A stretch of DNA of 61,481 nucleotides from Pseudonocardia sp. (GTDB lineage: Bacteria; Actinomycetota; Actinomycetes; Mycobacteriales; Pseudonocardiaceae). Within the stretch, counting starts at the first letter, position 1. Every line of letters starts with the position of its first letter. Shown here piece after piece: positions 44,581 to 53,341 of this stretch. The position numbers were made by a program, and so were the translations under genes. The stretch covers positions 1-61,481 of the forward strand of contig NZ_JAOPWR010000120.1 of NCBI RefSeq assembly GCF_025965585.1. The letters are read 5' to 3'. The notes under the pieces were generated by a model. It saw only the letters and a program-made list of their open reading frames with translations, had not been told where the DNA came from and made no database searches.

Positions 44581-44586
44581 GACCCC

Positions 44587-44592
44587 ATCCTG
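44587..44592 (-). promoter_or_regulatory. -10 box CAGGAT of the dehydrogenase pair
   Basis: CAGGAT 6 bases before the GTG at 44580 on the minus strand; the same hexamer and spacing precede the nfeD-like gene. Confidence 0.4.
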
Positions 44593-44622
44593 CGACATCC
44601 CGGGCGCGAGGGCACCCCTGCC

Positions 44623-44667
44623 CCGACGACGAGCGGCGCTCCCGCCGGACGGGGAGCCGCTCGCCGG
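44623..44667. repeat. palindromic repeat family B, copy 3
   Basis: The left arm (CCGACGAGCGGCGCTCCC) and right arm (GGGGAGCCGCTCGCCGG) pair over about 16 bp with one bulge around CCGGAC. It abuts the stop of the minus-strand MFS gene, where it can terminate transcription. Confidence 0.75.
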
Positions 44668-46146
44668 TCAGTGGACGGGCGCCGGAACACCCTCCTGCGC
44701 CGGCGTCCGGACCAGGAACGCGCCGGCCACCGCGACCAGCGACAGGACGGCCGCCACCAGGAACGCGGTGTGAACGCCACCCGCGGTCTGCTCCGCCACC
44801 GAGGCGCCCGCGCCGGCCAGCGCGGCGGACCGCAGGCTCAGCACGCTGACGAGCAAGGCCACGCCGGCGGCACCCGCGAGCTGCTGCGTGGTGCCGAAGA
44901 TCGCACTGCCGTACGAGTAGAGGTGCGGCGGCACCGCACCCAGGCCTGCGGTGAACAGCGGGGTGAACACGAACGCCAGCCCGGCGCTGAGCAGCAGGTG
45001 GAAGCCCAGCACGAGCCAGACGGAGCTGGTAGCGGTGAACAGCGTGGTGGACCACAGCGCCAGGCTCGTGGCGATGGCACCGGGCACCAGCAGCGCCCGC
45101 GCCCCGACCCGGTCGTACAGCCGGCCGACCACCGGCCCCAGCAGGCCCATCAGCAGCCCTCCCGGGAGCAGAAGGAGGCCGGTGTCCAACGGGCCGAGGC
45201 CCAGCACCGTCTGCATGTAGATGGGCAGCAGCACGATGGTGCCCAGCAGGGTGGCCATCATCAGCATCATGAGCACGGTGGCCGTGGTGAACGTGCGGGC
45301 CCGGAACGTGCGCAGGTCGAGCAGGGCGCGGTCGGTGCGCTGCAGCACGATCTGGCGCGCGACGAACGCCGCGAGCCCGAGGACGCCGACCACGAACGGT
45401 GCCCAGGTGACGACGGCGGAGGTGGCGCCCGACTCCTGGCCGATGCTGCTCAGCCCGTAGACGAGGCCGCCGAAGCCGAACACCGACAGCAGCACCGACG
45501 GGATGTCGATCGGGGTGTCGACCGGCTCGCCGACGTCGACGATGCGCCGCATCCCGAGCACGAGGGTGACCACGGCGATCGGGAGCACCAGCCAGAACAT
45601 GAAGCGCCAGCCGAGCAGGCTGAGCACGACGCCGGACACGGTGGGGCCGATCGCGGGGGCCACCGAGATGACGATCGAGATGTTGCCCATGATCGCGCCG
45701 CGGCGGGCCGGGGGCACGAGCGTCATCACGGTGGTCATGAGCAGCGGCAGCATGATCGCCGTGCCGCAGGCCTGCACCACGCGGGCGACGAGCAGCACCC
45801 CGAAGCCCGGGGCCAGCGCCGCCACCAGGGTGCCGAGGCTGAACAGTCCCATCGCCGCGCCGTAGAGGACGCGCGTGGAGATGCGGCGGATCAGGTAGCC
45901 GGTGATCGGGATGACCACCGACATCGTGAGCAGGAAGCCCGCCGTGAGCCACTGTCCGACGCTCGCGGCGATGCGCAGGTCGGTGAGCAGCACCGGCAGC
46001 GCCACGCTCATGATCGTCTCGTTGAGGATGACGACGAACGTGGACACGAGCAGCACCCCGATGACCGTGCGGTCACGGGCGCTCATCGCGGCGGGTACGT
46101 CCGCGGCGCCCGTCTCCCCGAGACGAACTTCGGTGCTGTCGGTCAC
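44668..46146 (-). CDS. MFS drug:H+ antiporter, DHA2 (EmrB) family
   Basis: A 492-aa 14-helix exporter. Motif D1 VVILNETIMSVALPVLLTDL in helix 1, TGYLIRRISTRVLY (loop 2-3), and motif C SVAPAIGPTVSGVVLSLLGWR mark DHA2 antiporters such as Lde/LfrA. It is unlike the other exporter at 31509 in sequence. The ATG at 46146 opens towards a 197-base gap that contains a direct repeat. Confidence 0.92.
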   Translation of the reverse strand: MTDSTEVRLGETGAADVPAAMSARDRTVIGVLLVSTFVVILNETIMSVALPVLLTDLRIAASVGQWLTAGFLLTMSVVIPITGYLIRRISTRVLYGAAMGLFSLGTLVAALAPGFGVLLVARVVQACGTAIMLPLLMTTVMTLVPPARRGAIMGNISIVISVAPAIGPTVSGVVLSLLGWRFMFWLVLPIAVVTLVLGMRRIVDVGEPVDTPIDIPSVLLSVFGFGGLVYGLSSIGQESGATSAVVTWAPFVVGVLGLAAFVARQIVLQRTDRALLDLRTFRARTFTTATVLMMLMMATLLGTIVLLPIYMQTVLGLGPLDTGLLLLPGGLLMGLLGPVVGRLYDRVGARALLVPGAIATSLALWSTTLFTATSSVWLVLGFHLLLSAGLAFVFTPLFTAGLGAVPPHLYSYGSAIFGTTQQLAGAAGVALLVSVLSLRSAALAGAGASVAEQTAGGVHTAFLVAAVLSLVAVAGAFLVRTPAQEGVPAPVH

Positions 46147-46205
46147 GGTGGTTCCTCTGTGTCGCTGGTGGCGCGCCGGCCGGCCGATCGGGCACGGACA
46201 GGCAC

Positions 46206-46227
46206 GAAATCAGGCTGAAATCAGGCT
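46206..46227. repeat. 11-bp tandem repeat GAAATCAGGCT
   Basis: Two exact copies (46206-46216, 46217-46227) upstream of the MFS start. A GACGG-AA-CCGTC inverted repeat (46241-46252) follows. They may be regulator sites for the exporter or the divergent dehydrogenase. Confidence 0.6.
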
Positions 46228-46343
46228 ATGGGATGAGACCGACGGAACCGTCATGGTTAATCGGTCCGCGAAACACGGGATGACGCGGAACACGCTTCTC
46301 GCCGCTGCTGCCACGAAGCGCGCCGGATGGCACCATCGCGACC

Positions 46344-47843
46344 ATGACGAACTCCGCGACGAACTCAGCCGATCACAGCCCCGGCGACGAGGCCCGGGTC
46401 GTCGATGCCGTGCCCACCGGTCTGTTCATCGGTGGCTCGTGGCGCCCCGCCGCAGGAGGCCGCACACTGACGGTCGAGGACCCCTCCACCGGCAAGGCGC
46501 TCTGCGAGGTGGCCGACGCGTCCCCCGAGGACGGGATGGACGCCCTCGCCGCCGCCTCCGCCGCCCAGGCGTCCTTCGCCGCGATGGCGCCGCGCGAGCG
46601 CGGGGAGATCCTGCGGCGCGCGTACGAGATCATCATGGAGCGGATCGAGGACCTCGCGCTGGTGATGACGCTGGAGATGGGGAAGCCGCTCGCCGAGGCG
46701 AAGGGCGAGATCACCTACGCCGCCGAGTTCTTCCGCTGGTTCGCGGAGGAGGCCGTGCGCATCGACGGCGGGTACGCCGTGGCCCCGGCCGGCAACAGCC
46801 GCTTCCTGGTGCACAAGCAGCCCGTCGGTGTCTGCCTGCTCATCACGCCGTGGAACTTCCCGATGGCCATGGGTACCCGCAAGATCGGTCCGGCCGTGGC
46901 CGCGGGCTGCGCGATGGTGCTCAAGCCCTCCGAGCTCACCCCGCTGTCGATGCACGCGCTGGCCGCGATCCTGGCCGAGGCCGGCCTGCCCGACGGCGTG
47001 CTCAACATCGTCACCACCTCCGACGCCGGCGGCGTGATGGAGCCCCTCATCCGCGACGGGCGGGCGCGCAAGCTGTCGTTCACGGGCTCGACGCCGGTGG
47101 GCAAGAAGCTGCTGGAGCAGTGCGCCGACAAGGTGCTGCGCACATCGATGGAGCTCGGCGGCAACGCCCCGTTCCTCGTGTTCGACGACGCCGACCTGGA
47201 CAAGGCCGTCGAGGGCGCGATGCAGGCCAAGATGCGCAACATGGGCGAGGCCTGCACCGCGGCCAACCGGTTCCTCGTGCACCGCTCCGTCGCCGACGCC
47301 TTCGCCGAGAGGCTCGCGGTCCGTATGGGGGCGCTCACCGTCGGCCGCGGCACCGACGACGGTGTCCAGGTCGGTCCGCTGGTCGACGCGAAGGGCCGGG
47401 AGAAGGTCACCGACCTCGTCGGCGACGCCGTCGCGAAGGGCGCCACGGTGGTCGTCGGCGGCGACGCGGTGGCCGGGCCGGGCTGGTTCTACCGGCCCAC
47501 GGTCCTCACCGGCGTGCCGCTGGAGGCGCGCCTGTCGCGCGAGGAGATCTTCGGCCCGGTCGCCGCGATCACCGTCTTCGACGCCGACGACGACGCGGTC
47601 GCCGCGGCCAACGACACCGAGTTCGGGCTGGTCAGCTACCTGTTCACGGAGAACATCACCCGCGCCCTGCGCGTGTCGGAGCAGCTCGAGTCCGGGATGA
47701 TCGGGCTCAACACCGGCCTGGTGTCCAACCCGGCGGCCCCGTTCGGCGGGGTCAAGGAGTCGGGCCTGGGCCGCGAGGGCGGCCGCATCGGCATCGAGGA
47801 GTTCCTCGAGACGAAGTACGTGGCCATCGCGTTCGGCGGCTGA
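46344..47843 (+). CDS. gabD: succinate-semialdehyde dehydrogenase (NAD(P)+)
   Basis: A 499-aa aldehyde dehydrogenase of the GabD type. LLITPWNFPMAMGTRKIGPAVAAGCAMVLKPSELTPLS is the cofactor-binding core, LSFTGSTPVGKKL follows, MELGGNAP holds the general-base Glu and MGEACTAANRF the catalytic Cys. It probably oxidises succinic semialdehyde to succinate in GABA or polyamine breakdown; no transaminase is adjacent, so the exact aldehyde is inferred. CACCAT lies 7 bases before the ATG. Confidence 0.9.
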   Translation: MTNSATNSADHSPGDEARVVDAVPTGLFIGGSWRPAAGGRTLTVEDPSTGKALCEVADASPEDGMDALAAASAAQASFAAMAPRERGEILRRAYEIIMERIEDLALVMTLEMGKPLAEAKGEITYAAEFFRWFAEEAVRIDGGYAVAPAGNSRFLVHKQPVGVCLLITPWNFPMAMGTRKIGPAVAAGCAMVLKPSELTPLSMHALAAILAEAGLPDGVLNIVTTSDAGGVMEPLIRDGRARKLSFTGSTPVGKKLLEQCADKVLRTSMELGGNAPFLVFDDADLDKAVEGAMQAKMRNMGEACTAANRFLVHRSVADAFAERLAVRMGALTVGRGTDDGVQVGPLVDAKGREKVTDLVGDAVAKGATVVVGGDAVAGPGWFYRPTVLTGVPLEARLSREEIFGPVAAITVFDADDDAVAAANDTEFGLVSYLFTENITRALRVSEQLESGMIGLNTGLVSNPAAPFGGVKESGLGREGGRIGIEEFLETKYVAIAFGG

Positions 47844-47851
47844 GCGACCGT

Positions 47852-47891
47852 CCGGCGGCGGCCCCTGCCCGAGCATGGGGTCAGCCGCCGG
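47852..47891. terminator. bidirectional hairpin between convergent genes
   Basis: CCGGCGGC (47852-47859) pairs with GCCGCCGG (47884-47891), and CCCC (47862-47865) with GGGG (47877-47880). It lies between the aldehyde dehydrogenase stop and the stop of the small membrane protein gene. Confidence 0.6.
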
Positions 47892-48183
47892 TGGTCGGGG
47901 CCGGCGCGGCCGGGGCGGCGTGCGCCGTGCCGTAGTAGGCGGCCGACGGGTCGGTGCCGTTGACGATCGAGGTCACCAGCAGGTCGCCGCCCTGCAGCCC
48001 GAGCAGCACCACCAGCCCGGCGAGCGAGACGACGATGGCACCCGAGAGCGCCTTGGCCTTGGCGGAGGTCCGCCCCAGGCGCGTGCGGCTCGTCTCCACC
48101 ACCCAGGCGCGCGAGCCCATCAGCACCAGGAAGAGCGCCGCGGCGCCCCACACCCAGATGTCGTGGGCCGGGTTGATGGTCAT
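47881..48183 (-). CDS. small two-helix membrane protein
   Basis: A 100-aa protein with hydrophobic helices at ~8-24 and ~45-70 and a Pro/Ala-rich C-terminal tail (AAPAAPAPTTGG). No family recognised. Its ATG overlaps the upstream stop as ATGA, so it is the last, coupled gene of the glycan operon and may be an accessory subunit of the large membrane protein. Confidence 0.75.
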   Translation of the reverse strand: MTINPAHDIWVWGAAALFLVLMGSRAWVVETSRTRLGRTSAKAKALSGAIVVSLAGLVVLLGLQGGDLLVTSIVNGTDPSAAYYGTAHAAPAAPAPTTGG

Positions 48184-50111
48184 GCCGGGGTTCCGACCTG
48201 CTTCACGGCCCAGTTGAAGCCGTCCTGGTAGGTGATCACGTACCGCCCCGACGCCACGAGCTGCTGCAGCACCGCGAGCGACCAGCCGGGGTTCTTCCCG
48301 TAGAGGTACACGCCCTGCTTCTCGATCGAGGTGTAGGACACGATCGCCGCGGGCGCGTTGGTCGAGCGGGCGCACCGGATCGGATCGTCGGCGAGGTTGA
48401 CGCACTGACCGAACAGCACGCCGCTGCCGTGGAGGTTCAGCCCGACGACGCCGGTGGGGCCCAGGCCACTGAGCGCCACGATCTGGCCGCCCTTCGGGGT
48501 CTCGGCCGACACCTGCCGGTACATCGCCACCTCCTGCGGGAACACGACCTGGTAGGAGTCGTTGCCGCCGCGGATGAGGACGAGCACCCCGAACAGCACG
48601 GCCATGCCCACGGCCAGCACGATCTCCGTGGACCGGCCCCGGTTGCGCACGAGAGCGCGCAGCGCGTCGGCGCCGAGGATGGACAGGATGGGCAGGCCGT
48701 AGAGCACGATGCGCAGGATCAGCTCGCCGCCGTAGCTCTGCACGGCCGCGAACACCATGGGGACGACGGCGAGGCCGATCGGCACGAGATCGCGACGGCG
48801 CTTCCAGTAGGTCCAGGCGCCCACGATGGCCAGCAGCCATGTCAGGCCCGGCACCAGCACGCGCAGGTACTTCACCACGACCTGCCCGGTGTCACCGGTC
48901 AGCCGGTCGGCCACGCCGGCCTGCAACGCGCCCTGGTCGCCGCTGCCGATGATCAGGCCCAGCTGGTTGATCCAGAACTCGCGACCCTCGATGAGGATGA
49001 ACACGGTGATGGCCACGACGCCGACCAGGATGAGGCCGCGGCCCCGGAACCGGCCGACGACGGCGAGCAGCACGAGCTGGCCCACGATCGCGAACGGCGT
49101 GATCTGGTGCTCCGGCGCGGCGGCCAGCAGGCACAGCGAGGCACAGAAGTAGATGAGCAGCAGCTGGCGCGGTGGCAGCGTGGGCCGGTTGGGCGGCGTC
49201 AGCGCCGACACCATCCAGCGCCGGAACACCGCCAGCCGCGGGGCGTCCTCGTGCGGTGGTGGCCAGCCCGGTACACCCGCGGGATCGGTCCGGCGGGTGG
49301 CCAGCGGGCCGAGCGCGAACGTCAGCACCGTGACCATGAGCACGATGCCCGTGGCCTGTGGCGAGAAGTAGTCCTGCTCGATCCAGTTCAGCCCGACGAA
49401 CAGCCACGCCGCCGCCCACGGGGCACGGCTGCCACCGAGCATGGAGCGGGCGAGCGCGTAGATGCCGATGGTCCAGACGGTGACGACCGCGGGCGGGAAC
49501 CAGCGCAGCACCGTGTCGAGCTGGGTGGCGCCGCCGGCGTCGCGGAAGAACGCCCATTGCGCGAAGAACGCGGGCCAGTAGAACCGGGCGTCGATGCCGC
49601 TGGGGGCCGCCCCGGTCTGGGCGATGGAGTCGGTGAAGCCGGCGAGCAGCCACGCGGTGGAGAACCGCGCCACCGGCTCGACCACGGACGGCATGCCGGT
49701 GGAGCAGAGGATCAGCACGCCCGTGGCCGTGCCGAGCATCGGGATCCGGGGGCGCGGCGACCGCAGCTCGGCCACGCATGCGGAGACCGCGAGCAGCAGC
49801 GCCGCCCAGGCGGCCGGGCCGAGGACCTTCGCCAGCCCCCACCCGTCGAGCGACTCGAGGTTGGTGGTGGCCGCGGCGATGGGCAGCATGGCCACGGCCA
49901 GCAGCGCGAGAAGCGGCGACAGCCAGCGGAAGACGCCCACCGACGCCTGGGCCGCCGGCGGCGCGGGCGGGGTCGGCGGCGTGGCGGGCGCGACCTGGAT
50001 CGGCAGCGCCGTGGTGGGCGGGTCGATGTCGACACCGGGGCGCATCGAGGCCGCCGGGTCGACCCCGCCCTGGCGGCGATCACCGTCGCCCCGGGTGTGC
50101 GTCGATGTCAC
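48180..50111 (-). CDS. large polytopic membrane protein of a glycan operon
   Basis: A 643-aa protein with a Pro-rich cytoplasmic N-terminus (~1-60), about 11-12 transmembrane helices (~64-560) and a C-terminal extracytoplasmic region with CVNLADDPIRCARSTNAPAAIVSYTSIEK. The layout and the periplasmic C-domain recall GT-C glycosyltransferases or O-antigen ligase-like proteins, but no DxD/DE catalytic loop is certain. The GTG at 50111 overlaps the flippase stop as GTGA. Confidence 0.75.
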   Translation of the reverse strand: MTSTHTRGDGDRRQGGVDPAASMRPGVDIDPPTTALPIQVAPATPPTPPAPPAAQASVGVFRWLSPLLALLAVAMLPIAAATTNLESLDGWGLAKVLGPAAWAALLLAVSACVAELRSPRPRIPMLGTATGVLILCSTGMPSVVEPVARFSTAWLLAGFTDSIAQTGAAPSGIDARFYWPAFFAQWAFFRDAGGATQLDTVLRWFPPAVVTVWTIGIYALARSMLGGSRAPWAAAWLFVGLNWIEQDYFSPQATGIVLMVTVLTFALGPLATRRTDPAGVPGWPPPHEDAPRLAVFRRWMVSALTPPNRPTLPPRQLLLIYFCASLCLLAAAPEHQITPFAIVGQLVLLAVVGRFRGRGLILVGVVAITVFILIEGREFWINQLGLIIGSGDQGALQAGVADRLTGDTGQVVVKYLRVLVPGLTWLLAIVGAWTYWKRRRDLVPIGLAVVPMVFAAVQSYGGELILRIVLYGLPILSILGADALRALVRNRGRSTEIVLAVGMAVLFGVLVLIRGGNDSYQVVFPQEVAMYRQVSAETPKGGQIVALSGLGPTGVVGLNLHGSGVLFGQCVNLADDPIRCARSTNAPAAIVSYTSIEKQGVYLYGKNPGWSLAVLQQLVASGRYVITYQDGFNWAVKQVGTPA

Positions 50112-51454
50112 GGCGCGAGCACCTCCGCATCGGCCCGGCGTCGCGCCGGGGAGAACAGGGACGGGACGACCACCGCCGCCACGCACAGAACCTGAACGAC
50201 CACGTAGCCGATCGCCACGGGCAGCAGCGCGGGCACGCCCCCGCCGCCCACCGGGGTGACGGCGGCCGCCACGAGCACGAGCAACGTGCTCACGAGCTGC
50301 AGCCGGGCGAAGCCGATCGCCTTGCCGACGGCCTGGCGCACCCCGAGCTCGTGCACCACGACCAGCCTGAACGCGAGCCCGAGCAGCAGTAGCCGCAGCA
50401 CGTCGTCGGCTTGCGCGTAGGCGCCGCCGAAGATCAGCAGCAGCGGATGCGCGAGCGCCGCACCGAGCGCGAGGGCGGGCAGGAACAGCAGCAGCAACCT
50501 GCGACGGGCCGCCGCGGCCAGCTCCGCGGTGCGGTGGGGCTCGCGCGCGACACCGACGGCGAGCGGCGCCATGAAGTAGGTGGCGGCGAGGTCCACCACC
50601 ATCACCGCCTGCCAGGCGATGAAGAACACGGCCCCGGTCTCCGGGCCGAAGCGCAGGTTGACCAGCAACGGGACCTGGTTGAACAACAGCGCCGCACCCA
50701 GGTGGCCGACCGCGGTGGGCCCGAGGAACCCGACCACCTCGGCGCGCCGGGGCAGGACCCCCGCGTGGCCGGCGGCCCGGCGGGTGAGCCCGGCGATCAC
50801 GAGCGACCCGACGCCGACCCACACCACGATGGGCCCGACCCACGACAGGACGATGCCGAACGCACCGAGCCCGGCGACGCCGCCGAGCACCACGAGCAGC
50901 GTGATCCGGGCGACGGCGAAGAGCCCGTTGCGCCACACGGCCCACCATGGCCTGTGCAGCGACACGAGGATCGAGTCGTGGACGGCGAAGACGCCCCACC
51001 CGGCGCAGGCGAGCACGAACAGCAGCAGCCCCAGCGCGAACGGCGCCCCCGGACCGGCGGTGACATCGGCGATGCGCGGCGCCACCAGCGCGTACACCAG
51101 CCCGATCAGCGCGGACAGCGGCATGATCACGAGGAGGCTGCGCCACACGAGCCTGCCGGTGCTGCCACCGGCCTGCGGGATCCAGCGCATGATCCCGACG
51201 TCGAGGTTCAGCTGGGCCGCGCCGCCCACCAGGATCAGGGCGGAGACGACGAGCTGCGCGTCACCCACCTCGGCCGTCGTCATGAGCCGGGCCGCGATCA
51301 GCCAGCTGACGAAGCCGGCGAGCGAGCCGAGCACCGAGCTCAGGGCGAGGGCGAGACCGTCGCTCATCCCCGCCCGCGACGGGACGGGGTCGAGGACGGC
51401 GGCACGGGCGGCGGCCGCCGGGAGGTCCACTGAGGACGGGGCGCGTGACGTCAC
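50108..51454 (-). CDS. oligosaccharide flippase (MOP/Wzx-like)
   Basis: A 448-aa protein with about 12-14 helices: LALSSVLGSLAGFVSWLIAARLMTTAEVGDAQLVVSALILVGGAAQLNLDVGIMRWIPQAG is the typical N-terminal start of polysaccharide exporters of the MOP superfamily. It likely flips a lipid-linked sugar made by the upstream glycosyltransferase. The GTG at 51454 overlaps the stop of the repeat-peptide frame as GTGA. Confidence 0.87.
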   Translation of the reverse strand: MTSRAPSSVDLPAAAARAAVLDPVPSRAGMSDGLALALSSVLGSLAGFVSWLIAARLMTTAEVGDAQLVVSALILVGGAAQLNLDVGIMRWIPQAGGSTGRLVWRSLLVIMPLSALIGLVYALVAPRIADVTAGPGAPFALGLLLFVLACAGWGVFAVHDSILVSLHRPWWAVWRNGLFAVARITLLVVLGGVAGLGAFGIVLSWVGPIVVWVGVGSLVIAGLTRRAAGHAGVLPRRAEVVGFLGPTAVGHLGAALLFNQVPLLVNLRFGPETGAVFFIAWQAVMVVDLAATYFMAPLAVGVAREPHRTAELAAAARRRLLLLFLPALALGAALAHPLLLIFGGAYAQADDVLRLLLLGLAFRLVVVHELGVRQAVGKAIGFARLQLVSTLLVLVAAAVTPVGGGGVPALLPVAIGYVVVQVLCVAAVVVPSLFSPARRRADAEVLAP

Positions 51455-51594
51455 GAGGCCGGGCCCACCACCCGAGCGGGGATGGTCACCACGTCGATGG
51501 TCACCGCATCGATGGTCACCGCATTGATGGTCACGGCGCCGATCCTGAATGAGCCGATCCTCATTGGGCCGATCCTCATTGGGCCGATCCTCAC
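51451..51594 (-). CDS. putative 47-aa repeat peptide in the glycan operon
   Basis: The GTG at 51594 overlaps the upstream stop (GTGA) and the TGA at 51451 overlaps the flippase start (GTGA). The product is a run of five-residue units: xRIGP/S in the first half, then AVTIN/AVTID, ending VVTIPARVVGPAS. The frame is built from eight 15-bp units. An internal ATG at 51579 is an alternative start. No ribosome-binding site is seen; expression by coupling is inferred. It could instead be a passive expansion at an ancestral overlap. Confidence 0.45.
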   Translation of the reverse strand: MRIGPMRIGPMRIGSFRIGAVTINAVTIDAVTIDVVTIPARVVGPAS

Positions 51595-51600
51595 TGGGCC
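51481..51600. repeat. eight-unit 15-bp minisatellite
   Basis: Eight contiguous 15-bp units. Units 1-4 (51481-51540) start GATGGTCAC; units 5-8 (51541-51600) start GATCCT and most end GGGCC; units 6 and 7 are identical. The period is a multiple of three, so changes in copy number keep the frame open. Confidence 0.9.
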
Positions 51601-51968
51601 ACCACCGCGTGCCGCAGCAGGAACGGGATGCTGATCACGGTCATCGCGTACAGCGCGACGGCGGGCCGCCAGATGCCGGCGCTGACCATCACCTGGGAGA
51701 CCAACAACGTGGTGGCGACGCCGACTCCGATCGTGAGCAGCCACACGTGCGCGGCGGGCGCGCGGCGCAGGAAGCCCGCAGCGGCCCAGCCCGGGCCCAG
51801 GATGAGGAACGCCAGCGTGACGTAGAAGCGGAAGTCGCCGAGGAACCCGCCGGTGACGCCGAGAAGGCTGAGGGCACATGCGAGGACTCCGGCCACGACG
51901 AGGAGCAGCGCCACCACCCGCCGGGCCACCCGAGCACGGGTCAGCACCGCCGTGGAGGTCACGCTCAC
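51591..51968 (-). CDS. small polytopic membrane protein
   Basis: A 125-aa protein with four likely helices (~17-38, ~47-65, ~73-92, ~97-118). No family recognised; a charged N-terminus (TRARVARR) suggests it faces the cytoplasm. GGAGTACGAGC precedes the GTG at 51968. It lies between the glycosyltransferase and the repeat-peptide frame and is probably part of the same sugar-lipid pathway. Confidence 0.75.
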   Translation of the reverse strand: MSVTSTAVLTRARVARRVVALLLVVAGVLACALSLLGVTGGFLGDFRFYVTLAFLILGPGWAAAGFLRRAPAAHVWLLTIGVGVATTLLVSQVMVSAGIWRPAVALYAMTVISIPFLLRHAVVAQ

Positions 51969-52044
51969 GCTCGTACTCCGTTCGTCTCCGTCGGTGTCAT
52001 CCGCCGATCGTTCCGGCGCACCAGGATGCCGTCGAAGTGTAGTG

Positions 52045-52087
52045 GGCCGCCTCCGGCGGCCGGTCTCCGATCGGGGGCCACCCGATC
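52045..52087 (-). terminator. two tandem hairpins after the glycosyltransferase gene
   Basis: GGCCGCC-TCC-GGCGGCC (52045-52061) and GATCGGG-N5-CCCGATC (52069-52087), both perfect 7-bp stems. The second overlaps the glycosyltransferase stop. They could attenuate transcription into the downstream membrane genes or protect the mRNA end. Confidence 0.5.
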
Positions 52088-53021
52088 AGGAGGCCTCCTC
52101 TTCCAGGGCGAGCCGGATCCGGGCGCCGTCGCGGGTGCCGGTGACGCGCGAGGGCGCCGGACGCCGGGTGACCTCGGCCGGACGCGCCGGGGCCGGCTCG
52201 GGCGTGGGCGCCACGACGGGGATGCCACCGGGCGGGGTCAGCGCCCGGGACTGCACCTCGACCTGCACACGCTCGGCCCGGCGGCGCACGGCACGACGCC
52301 GCTCGGCCGCCAGGGTCCGCAGCACGCGGGTGCCGTCGGCGAACGTGCGGAGGTTGGTCTGTCCGAAGATCCGCTCGCGCTCCATGGAGGGCACCTCGGT
52401 GATCTTCATGCCCGCCGCGGCGACGCGGCAGTTGAGCACGGTCTCGATCTCGAAACCGTCACCCCACAGCATGCCCTCGGCCGGCGCGGGCAGGTCGATC
52501 GCCGGGAGTTCGAGCGTCGGCAGGACGTCGGCCCAGAACGCGTTGTAGCCGTAGCAGAGGTCGGTGTACGACGTGCCGAAGAGCGCGTTCGCGACGCCGT
52601 TCAGCCCGGCGTTGCCGCTCTTGCGCAGCAGCGTGATGTCGTCGCTGCCTCCCCCGCGCACGAAACGGCTGCCCTTGGCGAAATCGGCGCCGGCGACGAG
52701 CGCACGTACGAACGCCGGGATCTCGGCCGGATCGGCCGATCCGTCGGCGTCGAACATGACGATCACGTCGCCCGTGGCCGCGGCGAAACCACAGGCCATC
52801 GCGTTGCCTTTGCCCTTGCGCGTCTGCGTGATGACCTTGACCCACGGAAGGACGCGCTGGGCGGTCTCGATCGTGCCGTCGACCGAGTGGCCGTCGACGA
52901 CGATGATCTCGTGGACCGCCGGTCGCACCGCGGCGATCGCCGGTAGGACGACCTCCAGGTTGCGCGCCTCGTTGCGGGTCGGCACCACCACGGATACGCG
53001 TGGGTTTCCGCTGCGCTGCAT
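52086..53021 (-). CDS. family 2 glycosyltransferase, polyprenyl-P-mannose-synthase-like
   Basis: A 311-aa GT2 enzyme. VSVVVPTRNEARNLEVVLPAI at the start, VVDGHSVDGT, DVIVMFDADGSADPAEIPAFVRALVAGADFAKGSRFV (DxD and substrate site) match dolichol-phosphate-mannose-synthase-like transferases; the ~80-residue C-terminal tail is Arg/Pro-rich and has no membrane helices. It probably charges a polyprenyl carrier. ATG at 53021 with GGGGGAG upstream. It heads the glycan operon. Confidence 0.88.
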   Translation of the reverse strand: MQRSGNPRVSVVVPTRNEARNLEVVLPAIAAVRPAVHEIIVVDGHSVDGTIETAQRVLPWVKVITQTRKGKGNAMACGFAAATGDVIVMFDADGSADPAEIPAFVRALVAGADFAKGSRFVRGGGSDDITLLRKSGNAGLNGVANALFGTSYTDLCYGYNAFWADVLPTLELPAIDLPAPAEGMLWGDGFEIETVLNCRVAAAGMKITEVPSMERERIFGQTNLRTFADGTRVLRTLAAERRRAVRRRAERVQVEVQSRALTPPGGIPVVAPTPEPAPARPAEVTRRPAPSRVTGTRDGARIRLALEEEAS

Positions 53022-53341
53022 CACCGTTCTCCCCCCTGCCGCACCTGCGGTCTGCTCGCGCCCGAGTATCGGTCGCTGCCCGTGGTCATCGCCCAGGACA
53101 CTCGTCATCACTGGACTTATCTCCGCGGCACCCCGTCGCGTTACGTAACATCTTTGCGACAAGTGAGCCCCATTCGGAGCAGTCGGAGTAGTACATTCGG
53201 TCGTAACATTCTTGCGTCTGCCGCATGCACTCTACGGATACCCCGGATTGGGCCGACACGCGGTCCCGGACGCGTGCACGGGGTGAGTGACGGGCGCAGG
53301 TGTTCCCGGAGCGCGGATGCGGGTCGCGGTACCGTCGGCGC
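53022..53341. other. 320-base divergent intergenic region with repeated motif
   Basis: No gene seen. It holds a GTTACGTAAC palindrome (53140-53149) and two direct copies of CGTAACATYYTTGCG (53144-53158 and 53202-53216), 58 bp apart. These look like regulator sites or -35 elements shared by the two glycosyltransferase promoters. A related ACAATCTTTGCG occurs before cbiM. Confidence 0.55.
53330..53335 (+). promoter_or_regulatory. -10 box TACCGT of the GT2 gene
   Basis: TACCGT 6 bases before the GTG at 53342; leaderless start predicted. Confidence 0.5.
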
